Source of the DNA: Dunaliella salina
Lineage: Eukaryota > Chlorophyta > Chlorophyceae > Chlamydomonadales > Dunaliellaceae
Assembly: GCA_002284615.2 (NCBI GenBank)
Contig: MU069912.1
Coordinates: forward strand, 1 to 16,089
Length of the DNA stretch: 16,089 nt
Direction of reading: 5' to 3'
The position numbers were made by a program, and so were the translations under genes. The notes beneath the pieces are model-generated. The model searched no databases. It had not been told where the DNA came from and saw nothing but the letters and a program-made list of their open reading frames with translations. The stretch's first letter is position 1. Every line of letters begins with the position of its first letter. This document shows, piece after piece, positions 1-7,197 of the stretch.

Positions 1-2
1 GC

Positions 3-290
3 TTCTGTACAGGCTGGGTCAAGGGTTTGCAGCAATTTTTCAAGGTTTTGGGGGACCCCATGCGCTGGGTCTTGCAAGGAGTGTGTGAATGCTGTTCTGT
101 CAGATTCACTGATAGGGCGAACAAGGACTTTTTGTGGGCTTTGCGTGGGGAGTTGTGGTTCTTTTAGGAAGGGAATATGAATCTGAAGGATGTCAAGAGG
201 TATGTTAGCTATGAGTGGGACATGATCGCTAAGGGAGCCCAATTCATGGGTGGTACAGGGGGAACATTTACACGCAAGTTCAGAGGGTAG
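3..290 (+). pseudogene. Unrecognised open frame with one internal TAG, cut by window edge
   Basis: One forward frame stays open from the window edge to a TAG at 288-290, broken only by a TAG at 165-167, giving about 95 codons. I do not recognise the product. Visible features are a Trp/Cys-containing first half (motifs such as CTGWVKG and CECCSVRF) and a second half containing YEWDMIAKGAQF and a Gly-rich GGTGGTF. There is no clear start, since the frame enters from outside. It could be a decayed exon or a retroelement fragment. It does not match the LINE 3' end that follows, which lies on the other strand. An open frame of this size can also arise by chance, so confidence is low. Confidence 0.2.
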
Positions 291-410
291 AATGACGTCA
301 TCTGCACAATAATTGATGGGAAATGTTTGCAAGTGTAGTAGTAATGGAGGCTTTTTGTTCCTCTACCTGGCATCCCACCAGTCAGGTACATTGCCTAATG
401 GAATGCCAAT

Positions 411-424
411 GTGTGTGTGTGTGT
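411..424. repeat. (GT)7 dinucleotide repeat
   Basis: Seven consecutive GT units lie just outside the minus-strand LINE 3' end. This is a short microsatellite, and nothing ties it to a function. Confidence 0.9.
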
Positions 425-450
425 GATACGTCCTCATGATTGTGCTGGAA

Positions 451-570
451 GCATGGGGCTTTTCAAGGTTTACAAGGGGTGGCCTACAGCCCGAGACTCT
501 GGCTGATCGGCTGCTGGTGAAACAATCTCATAAGCTAAAACCAATTCTAACAAAGGTCTCAGCATCAATC
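451..570 (-). mobile_element. 5'-truncated LINE 3' end (copy 0a), antisense
   Basis: Read on the minus strand, this stretch matches the end of LINE copy 1 (about 4275-4385). It has the last codons before the stop, then TTTCACCA, CAGCCGATCAGCC, TCTCGGGCTGTAGGCC and CCTTGTAA in the same order and spacing. Only about 120 bp of the element is present, as expected for target-primed reverse transcription that stopped early. The CAGCC...GGCTG pair can form a short stem-loop, which in LINE 3'UTRs often serves as the reverse transcriptase recognition site; that role is inferred here. A second, more diverged 3' end lies just upstream on the same strand (619-682). Confidence 0.7.
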
Positions 571-597
571 ATAATGTGAAAGCTTGCAAACTAAGGA

Positions 598-963
598 ATG
601 GAGCCAGCAAGAGCTGCTTATGGTTACAATGGTTACAATGGGGGGTATAGCCTTCAGCCATGTGTCTGGGTGATCAGCTCTTGTAAACAAAGTAAAAAGC
701 ATGTAGAAAGACAAAATGAAAAGGAGGCCACAATGCAGCAAGATAGCTTAAGGAATGTGGAGACCAGACCCAGCAAGCAAAAAAAGTCCAAGCGAAGAAG
801 GGGAGTAAGGAAGTTAGCAGAGATATGTGTTCAATCACAGACCGATAAGAAGTTGAGATTGGATCCAGAGAAACACATAGGGACAACAAGACCTTACAGA
901 AAGCAGTTTAGGTCACAGGTTACGGGTATAAGAAGGCCTCCGGTCAAAACGACTGACCGCTAG
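598..963 (+). other. Basic open frame, 121 codons, doubtful as a gene
   Basis: The frame runs from an ATG to a TAG at 961-963. The product is very basic (for example SKQKKSKRRRG) with a Tyr/Gly-rich N-terminus, and I recognise no domain. Codons 8-28 overlap the antisense LINE tail at 619-682, and the YNGYNGGY stretch is simply the translation of that tail repeat. At least the N-terminal part is therefore not an old host protein. The remainder could be an exon fragment or chance. No splice or promoter signal supports it. Confidence 0.12.
619..682 (-). mobile_element. Second diverged LINE 3' end (copy 0b), antisense
   Basis: On the minus strand this reads AGCTGATCACCCAGAC, then GGCTGAAGGC, then a tail with two copies of CATTGTAAC. 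This follows the same order as the 3' ends at 4320-4400, 451-570 and 13330-13400. The two repeated CATTGTAAC units resemble the short tandem CTTGTAACC/CTTGTACCC tail of copy 1. This suggests that LINEs of this family end in a short simple repeat rather than poly(A). Confidence 0.5.
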
Positions 964-1860
964 CCTGTTTGTAAAAAAGGTGAAGTTCATGGAGAAGATT
1001 GTAGAAGTCGCTTTTTTGGATCTGGAAGGAATGCATATGATAAGACTGTGAATGGTGAATTGCAGGCAAAGAAGTAGCCACCTTAGAAGAAAGGTGCAAT
1101 AGAGAAAAGAAAAAGAAGAGTCTACGCAAGCCAAAGGCCGCCTGCATTAGCGGAAGGTCCTTTAATGAAAGCTAGAAGCCTCACTAGAAGGCCCTCAGAT
1201 CCTAAACTAGACACAGCTAGCCTAGGAAAGAGCCAGGACAGACCTAATGGTGGGAGGAAAGTGCAGTAGAGAGAGGGGGGCCAAAGAGCAAGAGTATTTA
1301 CGCTGGGAAAAAAAAAAAACAGGCCTGAGGATGAGACCACTTGAAAATGACAGTTCTTCATCCTGCACATCATCTTGGGCATCACAGAGATCACACATAG
1401 GGGGAATAAGAGTCATCCCATGGAGCTTGCTCAAATTTCAAAGTAAAAAATGGACACAAAACGGGCCACACTACGAAAAATGCGTTAGGTAGATCTAGGA
1501 ACAAGTATTTGAGCACGGTGCAGGTGGAATAAGTAACATGTGCATTCCTGTATGGCATGTACTAGCTTTTATCTAGTGGGACTGTAAGACTTTGTTGCAT
1601 GTCAAGGCAGCCCCCCTAGGCAAACTCTCTAATACCAGGACATCCATTCACTGCCTTGGACCAAAACCTGAACTTGACTGTGAGGCTCTCTATCTGTCTT
1701 GGTGTGTAGGAGCTGTGACTTTCCTTGTGAGCCCCTCTTTTCCTTCTTTTTGTTCTTGCGCCTCGGTCTTTCTTCCTTTCTTTTGTTCTCGTGCCTGCCT
1801 GCCAGTCTTTCTTATCAGAGCTTTCTCTTTTCTTTAGCAAAGGCCCCCAAGGGGCATCGC
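964..1860. other. No gene recognised; simple repeats and a repeat arm
   Basis: I see no convincing coding sequence here. It holds the solo repeat arm at 1101-1255 (listed separately) and a run of twelve A at 1308-1319. A pyrimidine-rich stretch at about 1737-1820 contains an imperfect 33-bp-spaced duplication around TGTTCTTGCGCCT and TGTTCTCGTGCCT. Open frames on either strand are short and lack recognisable motifs. Confidence 0.6.
1101..1255 (+). repeat. Solo copy of the long-inverted-repeat arm
   Basis: This stretch matches 8505-8650, the right arm of the inverted-repeat element, in the same orientation. Shared blocks in order are AGTCTACGCAAGCC (AGTCTATGCAAGCC there), AGAGGCCG or AAGGCCG, CTCACTAGAAGGCCCTCA (CTCACCAGAACGCCCTCA there), CTAGACACAGCT, GCCTAGGA and GAGCCAG. 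It is also the reverse complement of the left arm at 8050-8205. No second arm was found nearby, so it looks like a truncated or solo copy. This shows that the arm is a dispersed repeat. Confidence 0.7.
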
Positions 1861-1861
1861 T

Positions 1862-2494
1862 ATGTCCTTGGGCACGTGGCCGACAAATGGAGTCCAGCAA
1901 GGTTTTCCTCTGTCCCCTCCCTTGTTTTCTTTGTACATCAACGACATGGGCAAAGAAATCAATGAAGGTATAAGAGGTGCTCTGACTGGAGATGGAGTGA
2001 ATGGCGTTGCATACATGCTTTATGCAGATGACCTGAGTTTGACTGCCAATCATCTCGGTGAAATGCAGACTGTGCTAAATAGGTTGCACGCTTACGCAAT
2101 GAAAAAAGGGCTGGCGGTAAATATATCAAAATCTGAGGTCACGCATTTTAACAGTAGGCCGTGTGCTTCTCTGCCAATTTTCATGTATAGAGATGTGGCT
2201 CTTCCTGCAAAAGAACAATTTAGATACCTGGGCATGCTTGTCGGCAAGCACATTAATTTGAATGTGTCTGAGGAGCATGCTGTGCGGCCTTGCATGGCTG
2301 CGCAGCAAAGGATTAGGGAGTTGATGCATGAACATGATCTCAGGGATAGGCTACACGCTTTAATTTGGCTATCTAAGGTGTATGGTATTCCGGCTGGAAT
2401 GTATGCGTGCCAAGTGTGGGGGACAGGATATTTAAGTGAAGGCTGCAAATTCAAGAGCCAATTACAAAAAAGGCAATTGTGCTCCGTAAGGTGA
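1862..2494 (+). pseudogene. LINE reverse transcriptase, C-terminal part of the domain
   Basis: In the intact family this enzyme copies the LINE RNA into DNA at a nicked chromosomal site. The 210-codon frame holds motif GVQQGFPLSP (residues 10-19), LFSLYIND (21-28), the catalytic YADD (54-57; bases 2021-2032) and LxVNISKSEVTHFNS of the palm/thumb. FRYLGMLV follows, then a helical thumb with AAQQRIRELM. Fingers motifs 0-2 and the first catalytic Asp are missing, so it is a 5'-truncated fragment. The ATG at 1862 lies at or just before the homology breakpoint and is probably not a native start. The frame stops at 2492 after a shift near the A6 run at 2466-2471; the true continuation (KAIVLRKVISRF) lies in another frame. 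Identification as reverse transcriptase is certain. Confidence 0.92.
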
Positions 2495-2556
2495 TTTCTA
2501 GGTTTGAAGAGCTCTGCCACAAACAAGCCAGTGCTGAGAGCGTGGCCAAGAGCCTC

Positions 2557-2865
2557 TACAATTCTATGGGTTCAGGGCCACTGTCAAGTCTTTTAACAGT
2601 ATGCTTGACTCAAACAGTGAGACGATTCGCAGTGTTCTGAGAGCAGACTTAAACCTTGCTAATAGGGATGAGGCTTGTTGGTCTGCTCATGTGTCTTCAG
2701 CCTGTAGTGGCATGCGCTCAGAGGACACGTTTAAGCAAAAGATGCTGAGTGCTTCTAAGATCCCCATGCAGGAATTCATTTGTGATTTGAGATACAGGCA
2801 GCAAAAGATTTGGAGAGATGCGGGTACTCCAAATCCGCGGGCGGTGAACAAGAAAGCAGTGACTT
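2557..2865 (+). pseudogene. LINE 1 connector between thumb and zinc knuckle, cut by element A
   Basis: After a second frameshift near 2560 the LINE reading continues with a block containing FYGFRATVKSFNSMLD and then SETIRSVLRADLNLANRD. It ends with FICDLRYRQQKIWRD and KKAVT at the insertion point. The last part aligns with LINE copy 3: RYRQQKIW here against RSRLCQVW at about 15460, and KKAVT|YHHW across the insertion against HKRASYHRW. The frame then runs into element A, where SSEFSWHG is element sequence and not LINE protein. The function of this region is unknown; it lies between the reverse transcriptase thumb and the Cys/His knuckle in such elements. Confidence 0.7.
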
Positions 2866-2990
2866 CGTCAGAATTTTCCTGGCATGGTTGAAGAGCGGTT
2901 GATGCGGTTGATGCGCGGTTGAAATTATTTCAACCGCTTTTCAACCGCAAGGGGTTGAAATCAACCGCTTCAACCGCAATTCAACCGCAC
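2866..2990 (+). repeat. Left terminal region of element A
   Basis: Eight exact heptamers occur: GCGGTTG at 2895, 2904 and 2915, and CAACCGC at 2931, 2942, 2962, 2971 and 2982. The pair at 2915-2937 forms a perfect 10-bp stem (GCGGTTGAAA with TTTCAACCGC) around TTA. Repeated short motifs near transposon ends are commonly transposase-binding sites; that role is inferred here. Confidence 0.8.
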
Positions 2991-3551
2991 GGTAATGTTT
3001 GAACTTCAAGCTAAATTAATCTGGAGGCTTGTTTGGCACATTTTGGGCAGAGTAAGCATAACTGATAGTAGCCTCTGTGTACAATACCCTTGTTAGTTTG
3101 AATCTGACATTTGTCATTGATTGGCAACCTGACAGAGTCTGAAAGGGGTCTGATCAGAGGTATTCAGTGACTGAACAGTCTGGGATGGCCAAGGATCAGA
3201 GGGTGTGAATTAGAGGAAAAAGGGTCTGATTGGAGGTCTGGCCATTGACAGAATAGACACCTGTCTTGGATGGGATCAGAAACCTGTCTTCAATGGATTC
3301 AGACACCCGTCTTGGATGGAATCAGACGAAAAGGGCTCTGAAAAGGGTCTGAATCAGAGGTATACAGTGACAGAGCTGTAAAAGATGCAAAAGGTGGTGT
3401 GTTTTTTCACCTGCCACTCTTGATGGTGAGGAAACATATTGCAAGGCCTTTTGCAGACACTGAGGCTTATCCTGCGCATGCACAGCCTATAAATTAGCTC
3501 ATTGTGAACAATAATTAAATATGTACATAAGAAGTTAAAGGAAATTGATGA

Positions 3552-3660
3552 AGACACGTTGGCCTAGTGGTCGTAGTAAGATAAACGTAGGAGGTCCTTA
3601 GTTCACATTGACATACTGGTTGCAGTAAGATAAACACAACAAAAGGTCCCTGATTCATTT
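3552..3660 (+). repeat. tRNA-like segment in element A, partly duplicated
   Basis: TGGCCTAGTGG at 3560-3570 matches the Pol III A-box consensus TRGCNNAGTGG at every position. At the expected distance, TAGTTCACATTG (about 3599-3610) is a decayed B box. A second, more decayed unit follows, with TGGTTGCAGTAAGATAAAC repeating TGGTCGTAGTAAGATAAAC and then GGTCCCTGATTCA. It is not a functional tRNA: the B box is degenerate and no acceptor stem is seen. It is probably tRNA-derived, as in SINEs. Confidence 0.5.
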
Positions 3661-3699
3661 AACCAGTTACACTCTTTTCTCACTTTGGTTTTCCCATTT

Positions 3700-3847
3700 C
3701 CACTGCGCGGTTGAATCAACCGCAGTTTCAACCGCGAAATTTCAACCGCAAGCCTGCGGCTATTAACCAAATTTTCAACCGCTCTTCCACCGCGGTTGAT
3801 TTCAACCCATTCAACCGCTATTCAACCGAGGCGTGAAATGTCCGACG
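3700..3847 (+). repeat. Right terminal region of element A
   Basis: Seven exact heptamers occur: GCGGTTG at 3707 and 3792, and CAACCGC at 3717, 3729, 3743, 3776 and 3812. The minus-strand end reads CGTCGGACATTTCACG, identical to the first bases of element B at 9676. Confidence 0.8.
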
Positions 3848-3849
3848 TT

Positions 3850-4314
3850 ACCATCATTGGTGTGGGATGCCTTTGAATCAAACAGCACGCACTCCTTTTT
3901 GTGTTCCATCTTACTTATTTAGGGATCTGGACAAAGGAGTCATGAGGAATGTGAGCAGGTTTAGACTTCGGGCTCACTGCTTAAAGGTCGAGTCTTGTAA
4001 ATGGCACGGTGGATCAAACATTTGTGACAAGTGTGATTGTGCTGATGTGCAAGATGAGAAACACGCTCTTTTCTATTGCAAGCACTTTGAGGTGTGTGAT
4101 CACTCATGAGCTGCGGAGTAAATATAAGGACCTGTTTATTGACCTCTTCAGACCATTTCACATTTTTGCCCAGCTCCCAAACACTGACTTTATTCCTTTT
4201 TTGGCGAGGTTCCACTGTTTGACTGATCTTGAAGTCAATGCTTTTCTGAATCAAGACTCGTGCAGGTTTTCGAAATTTTTGTCGGAATTGGTTTCAATTT
4301 TTGATGCTGGTTGA
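3850..4314 (+). pseudogene. LINE 1 C-terminal zinc-knuckle domain
   Basis: This resumes LINE coding immediately after element A. YHHWCGMP and VPSYLFRDLDKGVMRN lead into VSRFRLRAHCLKVE, then a Cys/His knuckle CDKCDCADVQDEKHALFYC followed by HFEVC. LINE 3 has the matching VPRYLNLDLSRRVQRN and VSRFRLHGYRA. Such knuckles near LINE C-termini bind the template RNA in known families. A small lesion near 4100 (stop at 4107-4109) shifts the frame. The rest continues as LRSKYKDLF, FHIFAQLP, FIPFLARF and ends at TGA 4312-4314. No RNase H domain follows in this family copy. Confidence 0.8.
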
Positions 4315-4415
4315 GAATGTTTCACCATCAGCCGATCGGCCAGATTCTCGGGCTGTAGGCCAACTCCTTGTAACCCTTGTACCCCTTGGGCACGTGTAAT
4401 CAAGAAAAAATATTT
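4315..4415 (+). other. LINE 1 3'UTR with conserved stem-loop and short tail repeats
   Basis: After the stop come TTTCACCATCAGCCGATCGG, then TCTCGGGCTGTAGGCC, then CTTGTAACC, CTTGTACCC and CTTGG. The same order is seen in the other three LINE 3' ends. CAGCC and GGCTG can pair across a short loop. An A-rich stretch follows at 4402-4410, so a tail ending near 4400 is plausible. Confidence 0.65.
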
Positions 4416-4690
4416 TTTGCAATGCACCCCAGTGACTATGGGCGGATTTCTTCGCTGTTTGGCTCTCGTTGCTGACAAGAAGAAAAACTTCTCCAGTCGC
4501 TGACAAACGGTTAATATGCCAGATGACAAGACATCAGATCCACAACTAGCTAACTCAAGTCCACAGGATCAGCTGAGCGTATCCACTGCTGGAAAACATG
4601 TGCATGGTGTAAGGCATATATGACAAACAACAGGTGTGCAGTTCAGTGCTGGAAGGATTCCTGGCACTGAACTGGAAGGATTCCTGGCAC
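4416..4690 (+). other. No gene recognised; 23-bp tandem duplication
   Basis: No coding or RNA signal is recognised. A 23-bp unit beginning CTGGAAGGATTCCTGGCACT at 4649 is repeated at 4672, two copies in all. The second copy runs into the RNase H fragment. Confidence 0.6.
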
Positions 4691-4693
4691 TCC

Positions 4694-4915
4694 CAACACA
4701 TGCAGCTGCACATAAAACCCAATGGTCATGGGCCTACTAATACCATCAACAGAGCAGAACATGCAGGTATTATTGTGGCGCTCCAACAAGGGCAAACTGA
4801 CATTGCCTCTGATCGTGCATCCTGCCTCTCCCGGATTTCAAAACAAACTAACATGCTCAGATCAAGGTTTTGGGCAACAGACAGATTGGCTGACACGAGC
4901 CACACTGACTTGTGA
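4694..4915 (+). pseudogene. Retroelement RNase H, middle fragment
   Basis: RNase H in retroelements removes the RNA strand from RNA:DNA hybrids. This piece holds IKPNGHGPTNTINRAEHAGI, which lines up with VEPNGAGITITITRAELAAI in the frame at 15653-16089. The catalytic Glu (RAE) is kept. Then comes ALQQGQTDIASDRASCLSRI, where family members usually have a second catalytic Asp in IATDS; here the motif reads ASDRA, so that Asp is kept but its context is altered. The N-terminal TDGS strand and the C-terminal His/Asp part are missing. The frame ends at TGA 4913-4915, and a 31-bp tandem duplication follows at once. It belongs to a different retroelement family from LINE 1. Confidence 0.72.
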
Positions 4916-4918
4916 AAA

Positions 4919-4980
4919 CCAACTTTCAGTTAACATATTGCTGAAGGTGCCAACTTTCAGTTAACATATTGCTGAAGGTG
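4919..4980 (+). repeat. Perfect 31-bp tandem duplication
   Basis: Two identical 31-bp units (4919-4949 and 4950-4980), each beginning CCAACTTTCAGTTAACATAT, lie head to tail just after the RNase H fragment's stop. They have no mismatches, unlike the decayed surroundings, so this is a recent duplication (or an assembly artefact). Confidence 0.9.
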
Positions 4981-5971
4981 CCAGCATGACAGAACCCTGA
5001 ATGCAGTGTTTATTATTAGCTCTAAGGCCGTGGGACAGCAAACTAAAGTGAAGAGAGACTGAGGCACCAGCGAAACAGGCATTAGAAGATAGCCACCCAC
5101 GCGCAGAACTTGCACTACCAAACCCCCATCTGACTAGCTGGAGCTCAGCTCCCTACTGTCTCAAGCAAGAGCCAAAGGATGGAGCCGGGGGGACCTCCCT
5201 CACAGCGCTGGCAACAACAGCAAAAGCAATACTGCGGGACCCGCCCCCTGGGTGGGAGAGCTCTCAACACAAGACTGGACACGGCTTAAACCTAGCTCCG
5301 GGAGGTCACCAAGACTAAGAGCGGAGGACTCACACAAGCCCACGGGGGAGGACTACCACAGGCGTAAAAAGAAGAGGACTGCCCAGCCTACAAGGAACAC
5401 ACGGCTAAAGGGAACAGCACAAGGGCTGCAGGCACAAGTTTTAGCAAGAAAGACACCACCAAACATACCAGAGACACTGCAAGGCGCCTCCCTCCCTCCT
5501 TCCGGAGGGGGATAGCACTCAAGACCTGCAGACTAGCCACTGGACCCTCCCATGCACCTTTATTGGACCCTCATGGGCCATCCAGGAAAGCAGGGCCAGC
5601 ATGGACTCCTCCTGGCCCTCAAGCGGGGTGGAGCCCAATAACAGCATGCAGATGCTGCGGTATGCCTTCTGAGGCCGGCTCGATGGGGAAACGGAGCACC
5701 AGGTTTGCCCCTGACGTTGGGAGAGAGGAGAGGCGGAGCGCCAGGGTTGCCCCTGACGTATGGAGGGGGGAGAAGCGGTGCGAAGCAGTGCAAAAGATCG
5801 TTGTAAGATCACTTGCAAACTCCTTGCCCAAACTTGGCCTGCCTACATTACAGCTGGATCCACATATGTCTTTCCAAGCCACAAAGACACATACGGCCTA
5901 TTTGCCAGGGCGTTCTCTTAAACAAATTGGCGAATCCAAAAAGCAGACCCATGAAGGGGCCAGCAGCATAA
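4981..5971 (+). other. GC-rich stretch, no gene recognised
   Basis: This part is clearly richer in G and C than its surroundings. It carries several open frames without recognisable domains: 5252-5515 (basic, RRKKKR) and 5563-5994. The second encodes a 14-residue repeat from a 42-bp tandem duplication at 5693-5776. It could be the 5' region or first ORF of a retroelement, because retroelement 3' pieces lie on both sides, but nothing in the sequence proves this. No splice or promoter element was identified. Confidence 0.35.
5693..5776 (+). repeat. Two imperfect 42-bp tandem units
   Basis: Units at 5693-5734 and 5735-5776 share GGAGC(A/G)CCAGG and TTGCCCCTGACGT. The period is 14 codons, so it keeps the frame on both strands. 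In the forward frame they give STRFAPDVGREERR followed by SARVAPDVWRGEKR. Confidence 0.8.
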
Positions 5972-6214
5972 CCAGAGCTCATAACCAGACTTGAATCCCA
6001 CACCTCAAGAAATCCAAACAGGAATAACAGAGCGACTCTGCATATCACCTTGATTGGCGTGGCTGGCACTATCTACAGGGATTGCAGAAAAAAGGCCTTC
6101 AGTCAAGACGTGCAACTGCTAGTGCTGCTCGTAAAGGATAACAACAAGACCAAGCACAAGCAGAGAAAATCATGGAGGTCCGATACAATTCACGCTGTCA
6201 CTCCTGGGATGTAG
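5972..6214 (+). pseudogene. Fragment of the C-terminal nuclease-like domain, family 2 retroelement
   Basis: An 80-codon frame lies between TAA 5969 and TAG 6212. It begins ITRLESHTSRNPNRNN and continues TLHITLIGVAGTIYRD. The other copy of this family in the window has VTRLKFCSSRNSNKSD followed by a decayed TLHxxL/IYNDYT region (7720-7840), so the two are homologous. The part after TIYRD (KKAFSQDVQLLVLLVK) corresponds to the segment before SCHAIQKL in the second copy but is strongly diverged. It is only the far C-terminal part of the protein. It sits before, not after, the RNase H end at 6231, so at least two truncated copies or a rearrangement must be involved. Confidence 0.6.
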
Positions 6215-6230
6215 AGATCATTCACGCTAA

Positions 6231-6572
6231 AGCAAACATATTCCCTGTACCCTATTCATTTTTAAAGTCAAAGCCCACTCTGATATAAAAGGCAACGAGG
6301 GGGCGGACGCCTGCGCTCGCGCAGCAGCCCTCACAGACACCATAGACATTGCACTTCCAGATGCCAGAGACCCATTCTACAATTTCTATTGGCCCTTATT
6401 GAAGACACCTCGCGCTCTAGATGTTGGCATGCAATATCTTACCAGCCTGAATGGCATAATTAAAGTTGACATGCAAAATGAGTACAAGCTTGGCTCTGCT
6501 GCTACTTCTGGCTACCATTACAATAGACGGCAGAAGCTCACCTCTGCCTCGCAACTTGGGGAAGCACATTAA
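6231..6572 (+). pseudogene. Retroelement RNase H C-terminal part plus linker
   Basis: The frame is open from after TAA 6228 to TAA 6570. It starts with FKVKAHSDIKGNEGADACAR, the C-terminal RNase H signature in which His and the GNExAD Asp are catalytic. The linker ALPDARDPFYNFYWPLL follows, then MQYLTSLNGIIKVDMQNEYK and LGSAATSGYHYNR, typical of the segment between RNase H and the zinc knuckle in this family. There is no plausible start codon, so it is an internal piece. It could be continuous with the RNase H fragment at 4694-4915 if 4916-6230 is inserted sequence. The last codons fall in a 30-bp palindrome, so the stop may not be native. Confidence 0.78.
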
Positions 6573-6585
6573 TGTGCTTCCCCAA
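6556..6585. repeat. 30-bp perfect palindrome
   Basis: The 15-bp half TTGGGGAAGCACATT is followed directly by its exact reverse complement with no spacer. It marks the point where homology to the RNase H linker is lost, so it may be a rearrangement junction or the end of an inserted element. Confidence 0.95.
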
Positions 6586-7197
6586 CCACCACAGTCAACA
6601 TCCAACCTTGGAAAACTCAGTTTTTGTGGTTGTTGTTTCCTTCCCAAGAAATGGCTACTTCCCAAAAGAGCCTCTGCTAGCTCGGTCAGAGAGCCCAAGA
6701 GAACCCAGAAGGGAAGAGAAGGATTCTCAGTTTCTCACTGCAAGTCTTGCTTTTTGGTGCCATATCTCTAGGTTGTTGTTGATCTGCCTCATAACTGCAC
6801 CCTGTGGGCCTTTGATTCAGAACTCAGGTTTATTGGTGTTCCCTGCTCAAAGGTGGCCCTGGAGGGCCTCTGCTAGCATCTGAACTAACTTTTTTTGCGC
6901 GTGCTTCTGATATCAGAGCCTGCTTACTTGCCCCAACTTACCTTTGTCTAGCCCTTATTTCAACTCAGAGCCTGCTTTCTTTCGTCATTTCAACTTTGTC
7001 GAGCCTTTGCTGGTTGCAGCAAACCCTCAAGCTGGTTGAAACCTTTTGTCCTTTGAGCTCGTGTGTTTTTTGTTCATTGCTCCAGTCTTAGGGAGGTCGC
7101 TACCTCCCGATGATGGACAAGTGCAACAATATCCTAGCTCACAGTCCAAATTGTCAACTTGCTAACAAAGAGATCAGCAACTCCTAAAAAATTCTGA
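6586..7197 (+). other. No gene recognised
   Basis: Six hundred bases separate the two family-2 retroelement pieces. They contain an imperfect duplication with CAGAGCCTGCTT at 6914 and 6965 (51 bp apart), each followed by a block ending in TTTGTCTAGCC or TTTGTCGAGCC. Open frames here are short and lack motifs. It may be sequence inserted into the retroelement, because RNase H linker is on its left and the zinc knuckle on its right. Confidence 0.45.

Larger units (their letters stand above)
2866..3847 (+). mobile_element. Element A: TIR element with GCGGTTG-rich ends, in LINE 1
   Basis: This 982-bp non-coding insertion is flanked by TT at 2864-2865 and TT at 3848-3849. The ends are related inverted sequences: CGTCAGAATTTTCC at the left, and CGTCGGACATTTCACG when the right end is read on the minus strand. 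Each is followed by GGTTGAA-type repeats. The outer 125-150 bp at each end hold 15 exact GCGGTTG or CAACCGC heptamers. The interior has GGTCTGAATCAGAGG-like repeats (about 3140-3360), a block conserved with B and C (3407-3449) and a tRNA-like segment. There is no transposase frame, so it is non-autonomous. Removing 984 bp (element plus one TT) keeps the LINE frame and yields residues that align with LINE 3. Confidence 0.85.
1865..4415 (+). mobile_element. LINE copy 1, 5'-truncated, interrupted by element A
   Basis: This is a non-LTR retrotransposon remnant lacking the endonuclease and the first reverse transcriptase motifs. Homology to LINE copy 2 begins near 1865-1885. The order is reverse transcriptase with YADD (1862-2494), connector (2557-2865), inserted element A (2866-3847), zinc-knuckle C-terminus (3850-4314), then a 3'UTR ending in short CTTGTAACC-like units. 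Several frameshifts separate the parts, so it is dead. The 3' end agrees with three other 3' ends in the window (451-570, 619-682, 13325-13400), which supports the boundary near 4400. The exact 5' breakpoint is uncertain by about 20 bp. Confidence 0.85.

Noticed and set aside
1616..2053. 145-codon minus-strand frame
   Set aside because: It overlaps the forward reverse transcriptase and pyrimidine-rich repeats and has no recognisable domain.
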